From: Odontesthes bonariensis
Taxonomy: Eukaryota > Chordata > Actinopteri > Atheriniformes > Atherinopsidae
Assembly: GCF_027942865.1 (NCBI RefSeq)
Contig: NC_134524.1
Span: forward strand, 2,175,036-2,239,035
Direction: 5' to 3'
DNA length: 64,000 nucleotides
The notes beneath the pieces are model-generated. The model searched no databases. It was given only the letters and a program-made list of their open reading frames with translations, and was not told where the DNA came from. The stretch's first letter is position 1. The number at the start of each line of letters is the position of its first letter. Shown in pieces: positions 1 through 10,500 of the stretch. The translations under genes were made by a program, and so were the position numbers.

Positions 1-234
1 ACATTTGCATCACAAAACCCTCCCTCCAGAAAAAGTCACAGCTCACATCGCTTGGCCCTATTTTCTCTCCCTTCGTATCACTGCCTGCTGTGTAAACCGT
101 GCAGACCGAAGTGCAGCCCGAGCACTCCCCTGCTTCCGAGCAGCAAACACCGTAACAGCTGCGGCTATCGCTAGGTGGCTGTTAGCATTGATATGAAGGG
201 AGGCAAAAGTAGTGAGGGATACTCCATCATACTT
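1..234. other. Unassigned sequence at window start
   Basis: No recognisable gene or repeat. A short stop-free stretch has no family signature and starts at a non-ATG codon, so I do not call it coding. Confidence 0.3.
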
Positions 235-1015
235 AGCTGCCTTCCCTCTAATTTTTCATGTGTCTGGGCAAACACACCAGCTCCCTGAGCACACTGAGGA
301 GCACTGTGAGCAGCATCAGATGTGCACGCTGTGGCCACACACCTGAATCACACCTGTTCAAAACCCTGGATCATAGCCAGTTACATGGCTTATTAAAAGA
401 ATCAAATCACAGCAGCAGTTTCCATTAGTTTACTTTTAATAAAAGCGATTTGGCCTACTTAAAATGAAAAAGACAAATATCTTGTTGTTCATGAGATGTG
501 TAGTATGTTATGTTATATGTGAGAGTCATGCTTGCAGCCTTGTTTTGCAGAGTAGACCTTTCTCACTCGAAAAAGAAAAAATCTGACCGAGTTTCAGCGC
601 TTGTTCTTCTGTTTGCACTCAGACAGCCATTCCATCCTAAAAGAACCGCATTTCTTTTTTACTTTGGCTCGGTGAGTGGATGTGTCGCTGGCGCTGCCCG
701 TTCGTTTCGCCATGATAAGGGGTTGCGTCTCACTGTTAGCTAGCTAACCTGCACGGCGCGTATGGGCAGGGCACATATGCAAGCACCATCAATGCTCTGA
801 TTGGCTGCATAGCGCAAGTAAGCCGTATCATTGGCTGAACACCTGTCACTCACTGCGTTATATTGAAAAATGGTACAGAAAAACACAGTATTGGTCTAAT
901 TAATTACATTAGATTAGGTCAAGTATTAGATATGAATTAATACATTTATGGTGAATTTATTTTATGAGCTGCATAGATTTTCTTGTGCGCTGAGACTGTG
1001 CGAGCAGATTTCCTC
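235..1015 (-). mobile_element. hAT-like transposon fragment, copy 1
   Basis: About 570 bases (roughly 440-1012) are closely related, inverted, to 24471-24955. The left part (from about 238) reads CCTTCCCTCTAATTTTTCA, which resembles the start of Charlie-like hAT transposons. The other copy begins with CAACGTTCCCTCTGAGCTGC, a similar type of end. Both copies hold the same short coding start (594-713 here). The hAT assignment rests on the look of the ends and is uncertain; the two-copy relationship is directly visible. Confidence 0.5.
594..713 (-). CDS. Short N-terminal exon-like ORF of a hAT-type element
   Basis: Thirty-nine codons starting MAKRTGSASD, basic in the middle (RAKVKKKCG) and ending at TGA. 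The paralogue at 24687-24806 has the same start, stop and length, with a small difference near the end (SECKQ here, SECHQ there). Such short basic N-termini precede domesticated or active hAT transposases. No transposase core follows in either copy, so this is a remnant or a first exon whose downstream exons are missing. Confidence 0.35.
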   Translation of the reverse strand: MAKRTGSASDTSTHRAKVKKKCGSFRMEWLSECKQKNKR

Positions 1016-1134
1016 CCGGGCTGACAATAACTGACAGTAAAAGTTATAGCAACTGCAGTTGCTATAAAACAAAACAAACAAACAATATATATATATAAAA
1101 TAATAAATGAAATAATTAATTAAATAAAATTCAG

Positions 1135-1978
1135 CTGTAAGCTAAACTAAAAAGGTGGGTCTTGAGCCTTTTTTTAAAAACATCAACAGTCTCTGCAGCC
1201 TGAGGTTCTCTGGCAGGCTGTTCCACAGACGAGGTCCATAATAGTGGAACGACGTCTCACCATAAGTTTTTGTTCTAACTTTAGGAACAACTAAAAGGCC
1301 GGTACCAGAGGACCTCAGGGTCCGCGAGGGCTCATAATTTAAAAGCAGATCAGATAGATAAGAAGGCCCAAGACCATTAAGACATTTATAAACAACTAAA
1401 AGAACCTTAAAATCAACCCTGAAACGCACGGGGAGCCAATGCAGCGATTTTAAAACTGGTGTAATGTGTTCCCGCCCTCTGGTCCTCGTCAGCACACGTG
1501 CAGCTGAATTCTGTATTAATTGTAGGTAATGAATACTTTTTTTGGGAAGACCAGAAAGCAGGGCATTACAATAATCTATTCTACTAGAAATAAAAGCATG
1601 CATCAGCTCCTCCGTGCTGGCAAGAGAGAGAAATGGGCGGACATTTCTAATATGTTGGATAAAATCCAGCTCAGAGTCAAAAAGAACACCCAGATTTTTT
1701 ACATGTTGAGAAGATTTAAAGTTTTGTAGTTTGGGTAAAATGATCTCTCTCTTGTCTTCAGGACCAATAATTAAAACTTCAGTCTTGCCCTGGTTGAGCT
1801 GTAAGAAATTCTCTGCCATCCATGACTTTATATCTAAAATACAGTTTAAAAGAACGTTAACTGGTTCTAGGTCATCAGGAGACACGGCGATGTAAAGCTG
1901 TGTATCATCAGCATAGCTGTGAAAACTGATGCCATGTCTCCTGACGACATCCCCAAGCTGCAGCATGTCTAAAGACAA
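1135..1978 (-). mobile_element. L2-type LINE, 3' part of reverse transcriptase
   Basis: The minus strand encodes the C-terminal part of a non-LTR reverse transcriptase. YADDTQLYI is the catalytic motif, followed by the thumb region and the typical L2 tail with SLHWLPV, SRIDYCNALL and WNSLPENLRL. The endonuclease and fingers domains are missing, so it is 5' truncated. The upstream end abuts another LINE 3' end of opposite orientation near 1978. The 3' end lies in A/T-rich sequence near 1080-1135. It is an isolated copy without a complete ORF, so not active. Confidence 0.85.
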
Positions 1979-2285
1979 AGCGTGATCGTGCCTTTGAGGT
2001 TGTGGCTCAAACTCTTTGGAACTCTCTTCCTCTCTGTCTACGGTCTGCAACTTCTTTAGACATTTTCAAAAAGAATCTGAAGTCCCACCTATATAAAATA
2101 CCTTTTATCTGTTCTTAAAGTGCCCATCTGCTCTGTAGCCTCATGCTTTTCTGCATTTACTGTGTTTTCTTATGTGTGTATATGAAATGTTGACTTGCAT
2201 CGTATTGTGAAACACTTTGTGAATTTTATTTTCTGTGAAAGGTGCTATACAAATACATTTATTATTATTATTATTATTGTTATCT
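1979..2285 (+). mobile_element. LINE 3' end with (TTA)n tail
   Basis: The plus strand reads AFEVVAQTLWNSLP, a LINE C-terminal motif. It is then followed by a typical 3' UTR (CACTTTGTGAATTTTATTTT, then AAAGGTGCTATACAAATA) and a (TTA)n tail at about 2258-2278. Only the last few hundred bases of the element are present. Its head touches the head of the minus-strand LINE fragment at 1135-1978. Confidence 0.75.
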
Positions 2286-2289
2286 AAGC

Positions 2290-3060
2290 GAGCCTTAATG
2301 TCGTTATTTTTCAGAATATTAGACCTTCTAGATTTTGGATTTCCTCATTCAGGAATTGTTGCTGGCTTTTGGGTATGAAGTAGAACTGGTGACCTCTGGT
2401 GGATACCATTAAATGCTTCCTCTTAATTTTCCATGAGCACAAGATAAAATTGTGATCTGACAGGCCAGATAATAGATTAAAAGTCTTAGAGATTCTTTCA
2501 GGATTATTAGTAAATATAAGATCAATTGTTGTATTTGACGTATTAGTTATTCTTGTCGCTCCTTTTATAATTTGTCTCAAATTGTAATTTTTTTCCTGAC
2601 TTGATGTTCCAGTTGATATTAAAATCAGCGAGTAGGATGATTTCCTTCTTCGAGTTTCAGTGATTTAAGATTGTCTGAAGATGATCATAAAACACATCCT
2701 TTGCTGAGGTGGATCCACACAAATCGCAGTAAAAGACATTGCAGAGCAGAGTGATGCATTTAGACCAGTACACTCAGCGTTAACGTCTTTAGGCCACCTT
2801 ATTAGTTCATGTTGAAACTTCTCTCTGACAGATTAATACTCCCCCACCCCGCCCTGCTTCTCTAGCCTTTCTAAATACATTATATCCTGGAATGCTGCTA
2901 GCTGCTGTAGATGATGATGAATGTGTCAACCAACTTTCAGATATTCCAAGTGTATCAATATTAGAGTCACTTAATAAATGTACCATTTGCTTAGTTTGTG
3001 TTTTTCCTGGTTAAAAACAGCAAAGTGTTTCCTGGTTTCATCTCCTCTCTCTGAGCTGCA
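2290..3060 (-). mobile_element. LINE endonuclease-domain fragment
   Basis: Inverted copy of 60640-61400. Read on the minus strand it begins near 3040 with the start of an APE endonuclease and includes the SDHNFILCSW block (catalytic Asp-His) within an open stretch at 2311-2580. Several frame breaks lie between the blocks. The 5' end of the fragment joins the promoter of zinc-finger locus A directly at about 3060. Confidence 0.8.
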
Positions 3061-3281
3061 GAGTTTACTGCTTAAAAAGCTGAACATGTGTAGAACACAT
3101 CAGAGCACAGTGCTGATAGCTGAGGGCACTTATAAACGCACCCTCAGCGTTCACGTTTGATCTGAGATATTGAGACCTGTGTGGCTCGGTCTGTCCAGCT
3201 CCAGTTAGAATATGTTGGTTAGCGTAGGTTAGCTTAGAGAAATCTTTTGTGTGAACTTCAAAAGGATCTCTGTCATTACAG
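3061..3281 (+). promoter_or_regulatory. ZNF locus A promoter and 5' leader
   Basis: A block of about 220 bases shared by all four ZNF loci. It holds a TATA box (TATAAA, 3131-3136) after CTGAGGGCACT. It ends in a polypyrimidine tract and CAG that looks like a 3' splice acceptor at 3279-3281. The transcription start would be near 3160. Unlike loci B, C and D, A lacks the 15-base AAGTCTTCTTCCTCT stretch before the acceptor and reads ATTACAG instead of ATTGCAG. Confidence 0.6.
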
Positions 3282-4568
3282 AAACGTAGAGCCCAAGAGG
3301 GATCCAGATGGCACTGCTGTAAGGACTGTGGGAAAGTTATCAAACAATCAAATCTGAGGTATCATCAGAGGCTTCATACAGGAGAGAAGCCATACAGCTG
3401 TGACCAGTGTGGGGCAGCTTTCATTGCATTATCTGATCTAAAGAAACACCAACGTATTCACACAGGAGAGAAACCTTTCATCTGTGGTCAGTGTGGGGCA
3501 GCTTTCACTGCATTAGGTAGTGTAAAGAGACACCAACGTATTCACACAGGAGAGAAACCTTTCATCTGTGACCAGTGTGGGGCAGCTTTCACTAGATTAT
3601 CTCATCTAAAGAGACACCAACATATTCACACAGGAGAGAAGCCATACAGCTGTGGTCAGTGTGGGGCAGCTTTCAATGATTTATCTAATCTAAAGACACA
3701 CCAACGTGTTCACACAGGAGAGAAACCTTTCAGCTGTGGTCAGTGTGGGGCAGCTTTCACTACATTATCTAGTCTAAAGACACACCAACGTATTCACGCA
3801 GGAGAGAAACCTTTCAGCTGTGGTCAGTGTGGGGCAGCTTTCACTGATTTATCTAATCTAAAGAGACACCAACGTATTCACACAGGAGAGAAACCTTTCA
3901 GCTGTGGTCAGTGTGGGGCAGCTTTCACTACATTATCTAGTCTAAAGACACACCAACGTATTCACGCAGGAGAGAAACCTTTCAGCTGTGGTCAGTGTGG
4001 GGCAGCTTTCACTGTATTATCTCATCTAAAGAGACACCAATGTATTCACACAGGAGAGAAACCTTTCAGCTGTGGTCAGTGTGGGGCAGCTTTCAATAGA
4101 TTATCTAATCTAAAGACACACCAACGTATTCACACAGGAGAGAAGCCTTACAGTTGTGGTCAGTGTGGGGCAGCTTTCACTACATTATCTCATCTAAAGG
4201 CACACCAACGTATTCACACAGGAGAGAGACCTTTCAGCTGTGGTCAGTGTGGGGCAGCTTTCACTCAATTATCTCATCTAAAGAGACACCAACGTATTCA
4301 CACAGGTGAGAAGCCTTTCAGCTGTGGTCAGTGTGGGGCAGCTTTCAATGATTTATCTAATCTAAAGACACACCAACGTATTCACACAGGAGTGAAGCCT
4401 TTCATCTGTGGTCAGTGTGGGGCAGCTTTCACTCAATTAGGTCATCTAAAGGGACACCAACGTATTCACACAGGAGAGAAATCTTTCAGCTGTGGTCAGT
4501 GTGGGGCAGCTTTCACTCGATTAGATAGTCTAAAGAGACACCAACGTAGTCACACTGCAGAGAAATGA
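3282..4568 (+). CDS. C2H2 zinc-finger protein, finger exon of locus A (15 fingers)
   Basis: An open exon of 428 codons plus TGA: nine residues (KRRAQEGSR), then 15 C2H2 fingers of 28 residues, matching the length exactly with no frame break. Finger 1 (WHCCKDCGK) is divergent; the rest follow [17 protein letters not shown] with TGEKP linkers. The exon has no ATG, so the start must come from a spliced upstream exon. Fingers 6 and 8 are identical, including an unusual HAGEKP linker, showing a two-finger (168-bp) duplication. The family binds DNA in the nucleus; no KRAB, BTB or SCAN domain is visible. It is longer than the three paralogues, and a search that demands ATG would miss it. Confidence 0.88.
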   Translation, partial: KRRAQEGSRWHCCKDCGKVIKQSNLRYHQRLHTGEKPYSCDQCGAAFIALSDLKKHQRIHTGEKPFICGQCGAAFTALGSVKRHQRIHTGEKPFICDQCGAAFTRLSHLKRHQHIHTGEKPYSCGQCGAAFNDLSNLKTHQRVHTGEKPFSCGQCGAAFTTLSSLKTHQRIHAGEKPFSCGQCGAAFTDLSNLKRHQRIHTGEKPFSCGQCGAAFTTLSSLKTHQRIHAGEKPFSCGQCGAAFTVLSHLKRHQCIHTGEKPFSCGQCGAAFNRLSNLKTHQRIHTGEKPYSCGQCGAAFTTLSHLKAHQRIHTGERPFSCGQCGAAFTQLSHLKRHQRIHTGEKPFSCGQCGAAFNDLSNLKTHQRIHTGVKPFICGQCGAAFTQLGHLKGHQRIHTGEKSFSCGQCGAAFTRLDSLKRHQRSHTAEK

Positions 4569-5742
4569 TTGGCTTAAATCAACAACAATTTTTACGGCAG
4601 ATAAGCAAACATTCACCTGGGAGCAGCAACTGGAACTACCAATCAGAAGCCTTGCCTTTGTTCAGATTAAAAATCTTCTTTGTGGATTACCACCTTCTCT
4701 TGTAAGGACTTTAGTTCTGAATGTTCTGTGGGGAGCACATGTTTGAAGAACCATTGAAAGTGCTTTATAATTTGTTGGGATTGCTTTAACTGGGGACGGA
4801 TCTCCCGACGTTCAAGACAAACATGGCATCAATAGTGAGTTGATGGACAGAACAAAATGCAGTCTGTTTGAAAGTAGAAACATGTTTATTCTGTTATACT
4901 GAACATATTTGTTTTGTTTAAAGTTAAGATCCACAAAGTAGCTTTGCATCAGCTGTGGGTATTTCTGTAAACATCTGAAGAAGCAATATATCATTTCAGT
5001 TTGATGTGAAGTCGAGCTTTACACTCGTCTGTATTTCATTGTTCTGCATTTCATTAAAGGTCAGATGTTAACTTTTCTCATGCTTTTCATGTTCTTGCTA
5101 CACAGATATTTTTGAAGAAAATGTGTGTTTAGTTACGAGGGAAAGTTGACCCTTATCATCTTCCCCAAAGACCCAGAAATCTTTAACGCAGTCTGAAAAA
5201 GGTTTGGAGTTGTTCCCTGTACTTCCCAGACAGCTGTATGATGCTGATGACTGAAGCTGAAAGTTAAGGCTGTTCCAACACTAAAAGGGCACGAGGCTCA
5301 ACTTCAAACTGTGAAACTCTTTCAAATGTCTGTTGTGTTGGAATCAGATGTGTGAACGCATTTTAGTCCAAACGTCATGGCTGCACTGAGGGAAAAGGTA
5401 GCTAAACAGGCTAACGCTACTTTGAATTGAACCGTTTAACACGAGGAAACTGAACTGATCTGTTTGTTGCTTCTACAACTGCTCAGTTACTCACACAATC
5501 AGGTACTGAGCAGATTTACCCAACAGACATTCTGCTGTAATCTCAGATGCTCTCAATCGCGCTGCTCACGTTGTTTTAGTCCACAACTCTTCTTCTTCTT
5601 CTTATTCTGCCCCGACGGCTGCACAACTTACCCAGAACACCCGTTGGCAGAGTGTGCACACGACACCCTTATACTTTATTGGATTGTACCTCAAACTCAA
5701 ATGCTGATCATTTAAACCTGCTTCAGGCTGTTTTTGTTCCTT
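4569..5742 (+). repeat. 3' module of ZNF locus A
   Basis: About 1.17 kb shared with B, C and D. It serves as 3' UTR: ATTAAA at 5053-5058 could be a polyadenylation signal. The opposite strand keeps a 60-codon open stretch in all four copies (4812-4994 here), which I treat as a by-product of recent duplication. The homology to locus C stops at about 5742, where T-rich unrelated sequence begins. Confidence 0.75.
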
Positions 5743-7292
5743 TTTTTTTTGTTTGTTTTGTTTTGTTTTGTTAGTTTAGTTTAGTTTATTCCAAGCAAAA
5801 AAATTATACAGAACAAGCGGCTAAGTACATTACAATTTTTGTACAATACACAAACTGAACTAATTCGTAGTATTTTAGAAGTACATTTATACAACTTAGA
5901 TTCAAATAAGCTTGGAAAGCTTAGAAGGAGCGTCTCTGCAGCCCAGATGTTGAATAGCTGGCTGTGAGTTTCTGTCCATGTTGTCTGATGACAGAGTTCA
6001 CCTGAGTTACCTGCTGACGCTGTGTGTGACATCATCAGCTGAGCTGTTGCTAAGCTACAGAAACAACAGCCCGACCCACTGATGGAGACCTCTGAAGGTT
6101 TCTACCACACCTTCCTCTCTGCTACACTTCAGCTGATTACATTTTATTAAGTTCTCTGTAACAGCAGCTGATCTTTAATAATAACTAATCCTGCAGGGAT
6201 ATAATTTACCTTCAGGGATTAATGAGTATTGTTGAGTTGAATTCAACTGATCTCATTTACAAAACTGATTTTGTTTGATTCATTGAAATGTTGATAAAAC
6301 TTTATCATAAAATCACATTCACCTAGTTAATGATAAAGTTTCCCGTCTCATGGCCTCCCCGTCCCAACGAGATGCTGTAAGGTGTGGTTGAGGTGCAGCT
6401 TTGAGCTTTCTTTCTGAGGCAGAAACTGAAGTGTTTTACCTTCTGTCAGTGTGAGGTCCCAGCCTGGAGCCCTGAGGCGCCCCTGAGTGTGAGAGTCTCT
6501 CCCCTCGCCATCCTGGACACATGCCTAAAGTCTCTGAAGGATAGGTGGAGGCTCTAAGTTATGGGGAAATTTGTAACATTCAGTCACAAAACAAAAGAAA
6601 CTCCTTAAGGCTAAAATAACTTCAATGATTACAAATCGGTGGAGGTCTGCTTGGGGCCCAAATGCTAATTACTCCTTTCAACAGCGGCATTCCTCATCAA
6701 CTGTGACAAACGGGCATTTGTAAAGTCATTAATAAAAATGTAGGAGGATCTCCGGGTGAGAAGGAGCAGGAACAACGAGCGCACAAAGACAAAAGGTGCT
6801 GGAGCAGAGCTGATGACCCCCTGAGAAATCTGCCAGGAGCCGCCACTGAGTTATTATGATAAAACCTGCATGTAAAGCATAAATAAATCGCTGTAGAAGT
6901 TAAATAAATCTCCTCTCAGACTGCATCTTCTGCAGCCATCAGAGCTGTTTGTGTTGAGTTCAGCTGCATATTTTCTGATAATCTGCTGTAATCTAAACTG
7001 GACTAAAGTCTCTCCCAACAAATATATACAGGATACAGTGAATTATGATTCCAACTGTTTATTTACAGCTCAGCATAAAGAACATACAATGTTCAGTAGA
7101 TTTTACATGAAATGTTTATTCTTGTTTTAACACTGATGGAGCAACAAGCCTGAAAGAGATACAATTATTTTCCGATATATAACTTCTGTCTTTTGGGTTT
7201 TATCTTTTATGTATAATGTATAATTTCTTCATTTTTCAACTTAATAAAATATCTGAGTAGTACACAATCTGCTTCTTTATCATATATTAGTG

Positions 7293-7330
<38 letters not shown>

Positions 7331-7552
7331 ATATGTTACAGAGCAGAATATTCTATTACTGCTGAGCCTACTATGAATGTTAAAATACGCTGACTCATGA
7401 GTCCCGTATCATGCCTACATGTATCACGTTTGCAGAAACAAAAATCCGGTTAAAATCAGTTTTGTATTCTGCGATTTATGATTGATTAAATGCACTGACG
7501 CTTCATGGCTCCAGCCAGACAGATTACACTGAGTGGAGCGATGACCGGTCCA
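5743..7552. other. Non-coding stretch between ZNF A and a LINE
   Basis: It starts with a (GTTTT)n/(TTTAG)n run at 5750-5785 that looks like a reversed poly-A retroposon tail. It contains a TA microsatellite at 7295-7327. No coding family is recognisable. Confidence 0.4.
7295..7327. repeat. (TA)n microsatellite
   Basis: About 16 uninterrupted TA dinucleotides. Confidence 0.95.
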
Positions 7553-10500
7553 AGATAGTTAGTTAGAGCTTTATTTGTCCCCGTGGGGCAATTGTACTTG
7601 CATTACACTCGCTGGCACCAGACATGAGACACGATCAGGCATATCAAAAAACACACAAACATTGAACATAGAACACAAAACAGCTACTAGTACACACTAC
7701 ATTGGGTGGCTGGATAAACTACTGACCTCATTTAGTGCCTTTATCGCTTGGGGAATAAAAGAGAACTTTGACCTGTTTTTGGACAGGAGGGGGAGACAAA
7801 AACGACGTCCAGAGGGCAGGAGTTTAAAAGAGGAGGACAGTGGATGCTTATATTGAGCGATGATGTTGTCAGCCTTTTTAACAAGCCTCTCCCTATAAAT
7901 ACTCTCCATACTTGGCAGAGTGACACCAGGTAGTTTGCTAGCCGTAGTGACTGTCCTCCTGACCACCTTTTTTTGTGCCTCAGTGGCATTGCCAAACCAA
8001 CAAATAATACAAAATGTTAAAACACTTTCAATAAAAGCAGAATAAAACATATGAAGCATCCGGTTGTCTACATTAAAAGCAAGCAGTTTCTTTAAAAAAT
8101 ACATTCTCTGCTGTGTCTTGGTGTGCAGTAGGTCAGTCCATGAGTCCCATTTCAGCTTACTGTCAAGCACAACACCAAGATATTTGTAGGTAGGGACAGC
8201 CTGAATGGTCTCTCCCATGACGACTGTGGCAGAGGGTGATTGTGACTTTCTAAAATCAATAGACATTACTTTCGTCTTTTTTGTGTTTAAAATCAGATTT
8301 GACCTCTTACACCAGTCTAAAAAGAAATCTAAAATTGGGCCGTGATCACTTTCTCCATCCTCAAGGAGGCTTACTAGAGCTGTATCATCTGCATATTTAA
8401 TAAAATGCCTATTGGGGAAGGTGCTAGTGCATGCATTTGTATATAAAATAAATAGCAGGGGAGATAAAACACAACCTTGTGGGGAGCCCATAGATGTGGT
8501 AATAGAGTCAGAGAGGAGAGACCCAACTCTGACTCGCTGAGCTCTGCCAGTTAGGAAGTCCTTTATCCAGTGAATAAGACCGGTGTTGAGATTAAAATCA
8601 TTGGCAAGTATGTCTAAAAGAGTCTTTGGTAGCATGGTATTAAAAGCAGAGGAAAAGTCCACAAATAAAATCTTAGCATGGGCCTTAGGTTTTTCAAGGT
8701 GCATGTGCAAAAGGTGCATTAATGTTAAAATTGCATCCTCCACCCCCCTGGAGGCTTGATATGCAAATTGCAGAGGATCCATGAGGTTGTGGGTTTTAAA
8801 AACAATGTGCTGCTTCACCAGGCGCTCCAAGCATTTCATGACCAGTGAGGTCAGTGCTATTGGACGGAAATCGTTGGGTTCTGAGGGTCTCTGAGTTTTT
8901 GGAACTGGTACAATTGTTGATGTTTTCCACAGGATAGGGACTTTGCAGAGGTTAAGAGAAGAATTAAAAATGTCAGTAAAAATAGGGGCTAGTTGTTCTG
9001 CACAGTGCTTTAGGACACTGCCACAGATATTATCTGGACCAGGACTTTTCCGAGGATTGCTACGCCTAAAAATCTGAAGGACATCAGATTGCCTTATATT
9101 CCACTCAGATGCAGAAGGGGGAGGGGACAGTGATGGGGGGTCGACGGTGTCATTTCTGTCGCTTTCAAAGCGGCAGAAAAAGTTGTTCAGCTGATTGGCA
9201 CTGTCTATGTCCTCACCTCCAAGCATGTCCAAGCAGTGTTTCCAGTCCAGGGAGGGTTTCCCCCTGCCCTTGTGTGGGACATCAGTCATTGTCTTAATTC
9301 CCTGCCATGCTTCCCGGGAGTTGCCTGACACCAGGGTAGCTTCGATCTTTTTCCTGTAACTGTACTTGTCCAACTGTATTTGTCTTTTAATTTGTCTTTG
9401 TATATCCCTCTGGCCTATGTCATCGTGAGCCCAGTATGCTTTTTTCTTTTCCATTATAAGGTGCTTTAGTTTGTTGGACACCCACGGTTTGTCATTGGGG
9501 AACACTTTTCTGACTTTTGTGGGTATGATAGAGTCTGTGCAAAAATTGATGTAGTCAGATATGACCTCTACCTGCTCGTTTATATCGTCACAATTAAAAA
9601 TCTCCCAGTTTGTACACTCAAAACACCCTTGCAGGAACATTATGCTGTCATTAACCCATGTCTTCAATATTTTTGTCTGAGGCTTCTCTCTCTCAAATAC
9701 TCTCTGGTATACAGGGCGTAGGTAAACCACTTTATGGTCAGATGCCCCTAGTGGCGGGAGCAGGGATGAACGGTAGGCGTTTTTGACAGTTCCATAGCAC
9801 AAGTCTAGAAATGCGTTTTTTCTAGAGGGACAGTCCACGTACTGATAGTATGTGCGTAAGCACTTTTTCAGTGGGCAATTATTAAAATCTCCAAGTATAA
9901 ACTTCGGGGCGTCAGGGGAAAGTGCATCAAGTTTCTGGGTGAGATTAAAAATGGCATCTAAGGCCCTGTCAGCGTTGGCTTTGGGGTGAATGTATGCAAC
10001 TGTGTAAAAAATCTGGGGAAACTCTCGTGGAAGATATGGAGGTCGCAGAGAGACACAGAGCAGTTCAATGTCGGGAGTGCACAGGCTCTCTCTCACCACC
10101 ACAGTCTTACACCACTCGTCCCGAATGAGTAGACAGACACCGCCCCCGCGGATCTTCCCAGTAGTTGAAGGGTCCCGGTCAGTCCGGAGCACGGAAAAAC
10201 CGCGGGGTCCCACCTCGCTGTCAGAGACGTTGCTGTCCAGCCACGTCTCTGTGATGGCCAGGATGCAGGCGCTCCGGTACTCGTTCAGGTAGCGGGTATT
10301 CGCTGTCAGCTCCTCCGTTTTTGCTCTCAGGGACTGGGCGTTGATCAGCAGGGTGATAGGAAGAGGGAGTTTGTTTCTCAGTCTTCTGAGTTTCTGCCGA
10401 ATGCCTCCCTTAGATCCCCGTTTGTGTCTCGTCCGGATAGTCCATTTCTTTGGATTTCTTCTGAGGTAGTTTGGTAAGGAATCTATAATTAGTTTGTGAT

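Noticed and set aside
1135-2285. Twin-priming inversion of a single LINE
   Set aside because: Both oppositely oriented pieces include the WNSLP C-terminal block, so they are two elements rather than one inverted copy.
3065-3343. Minus-strand ORFs over ZNF promoters (also 39106-39399, and plus strand 59720-60013)
   Set aside because: They overlap promoter, splice acceptor and first finger codons; conserved only through duplication.
4812-4994. Conserved 60-codon ORF opposite the ZNF 3' module (also at 16048, 40364, 56894)
   Set aside because: Conservation matches the whole module, substitutions do not favour silent sites by eye, and no family is recognised.
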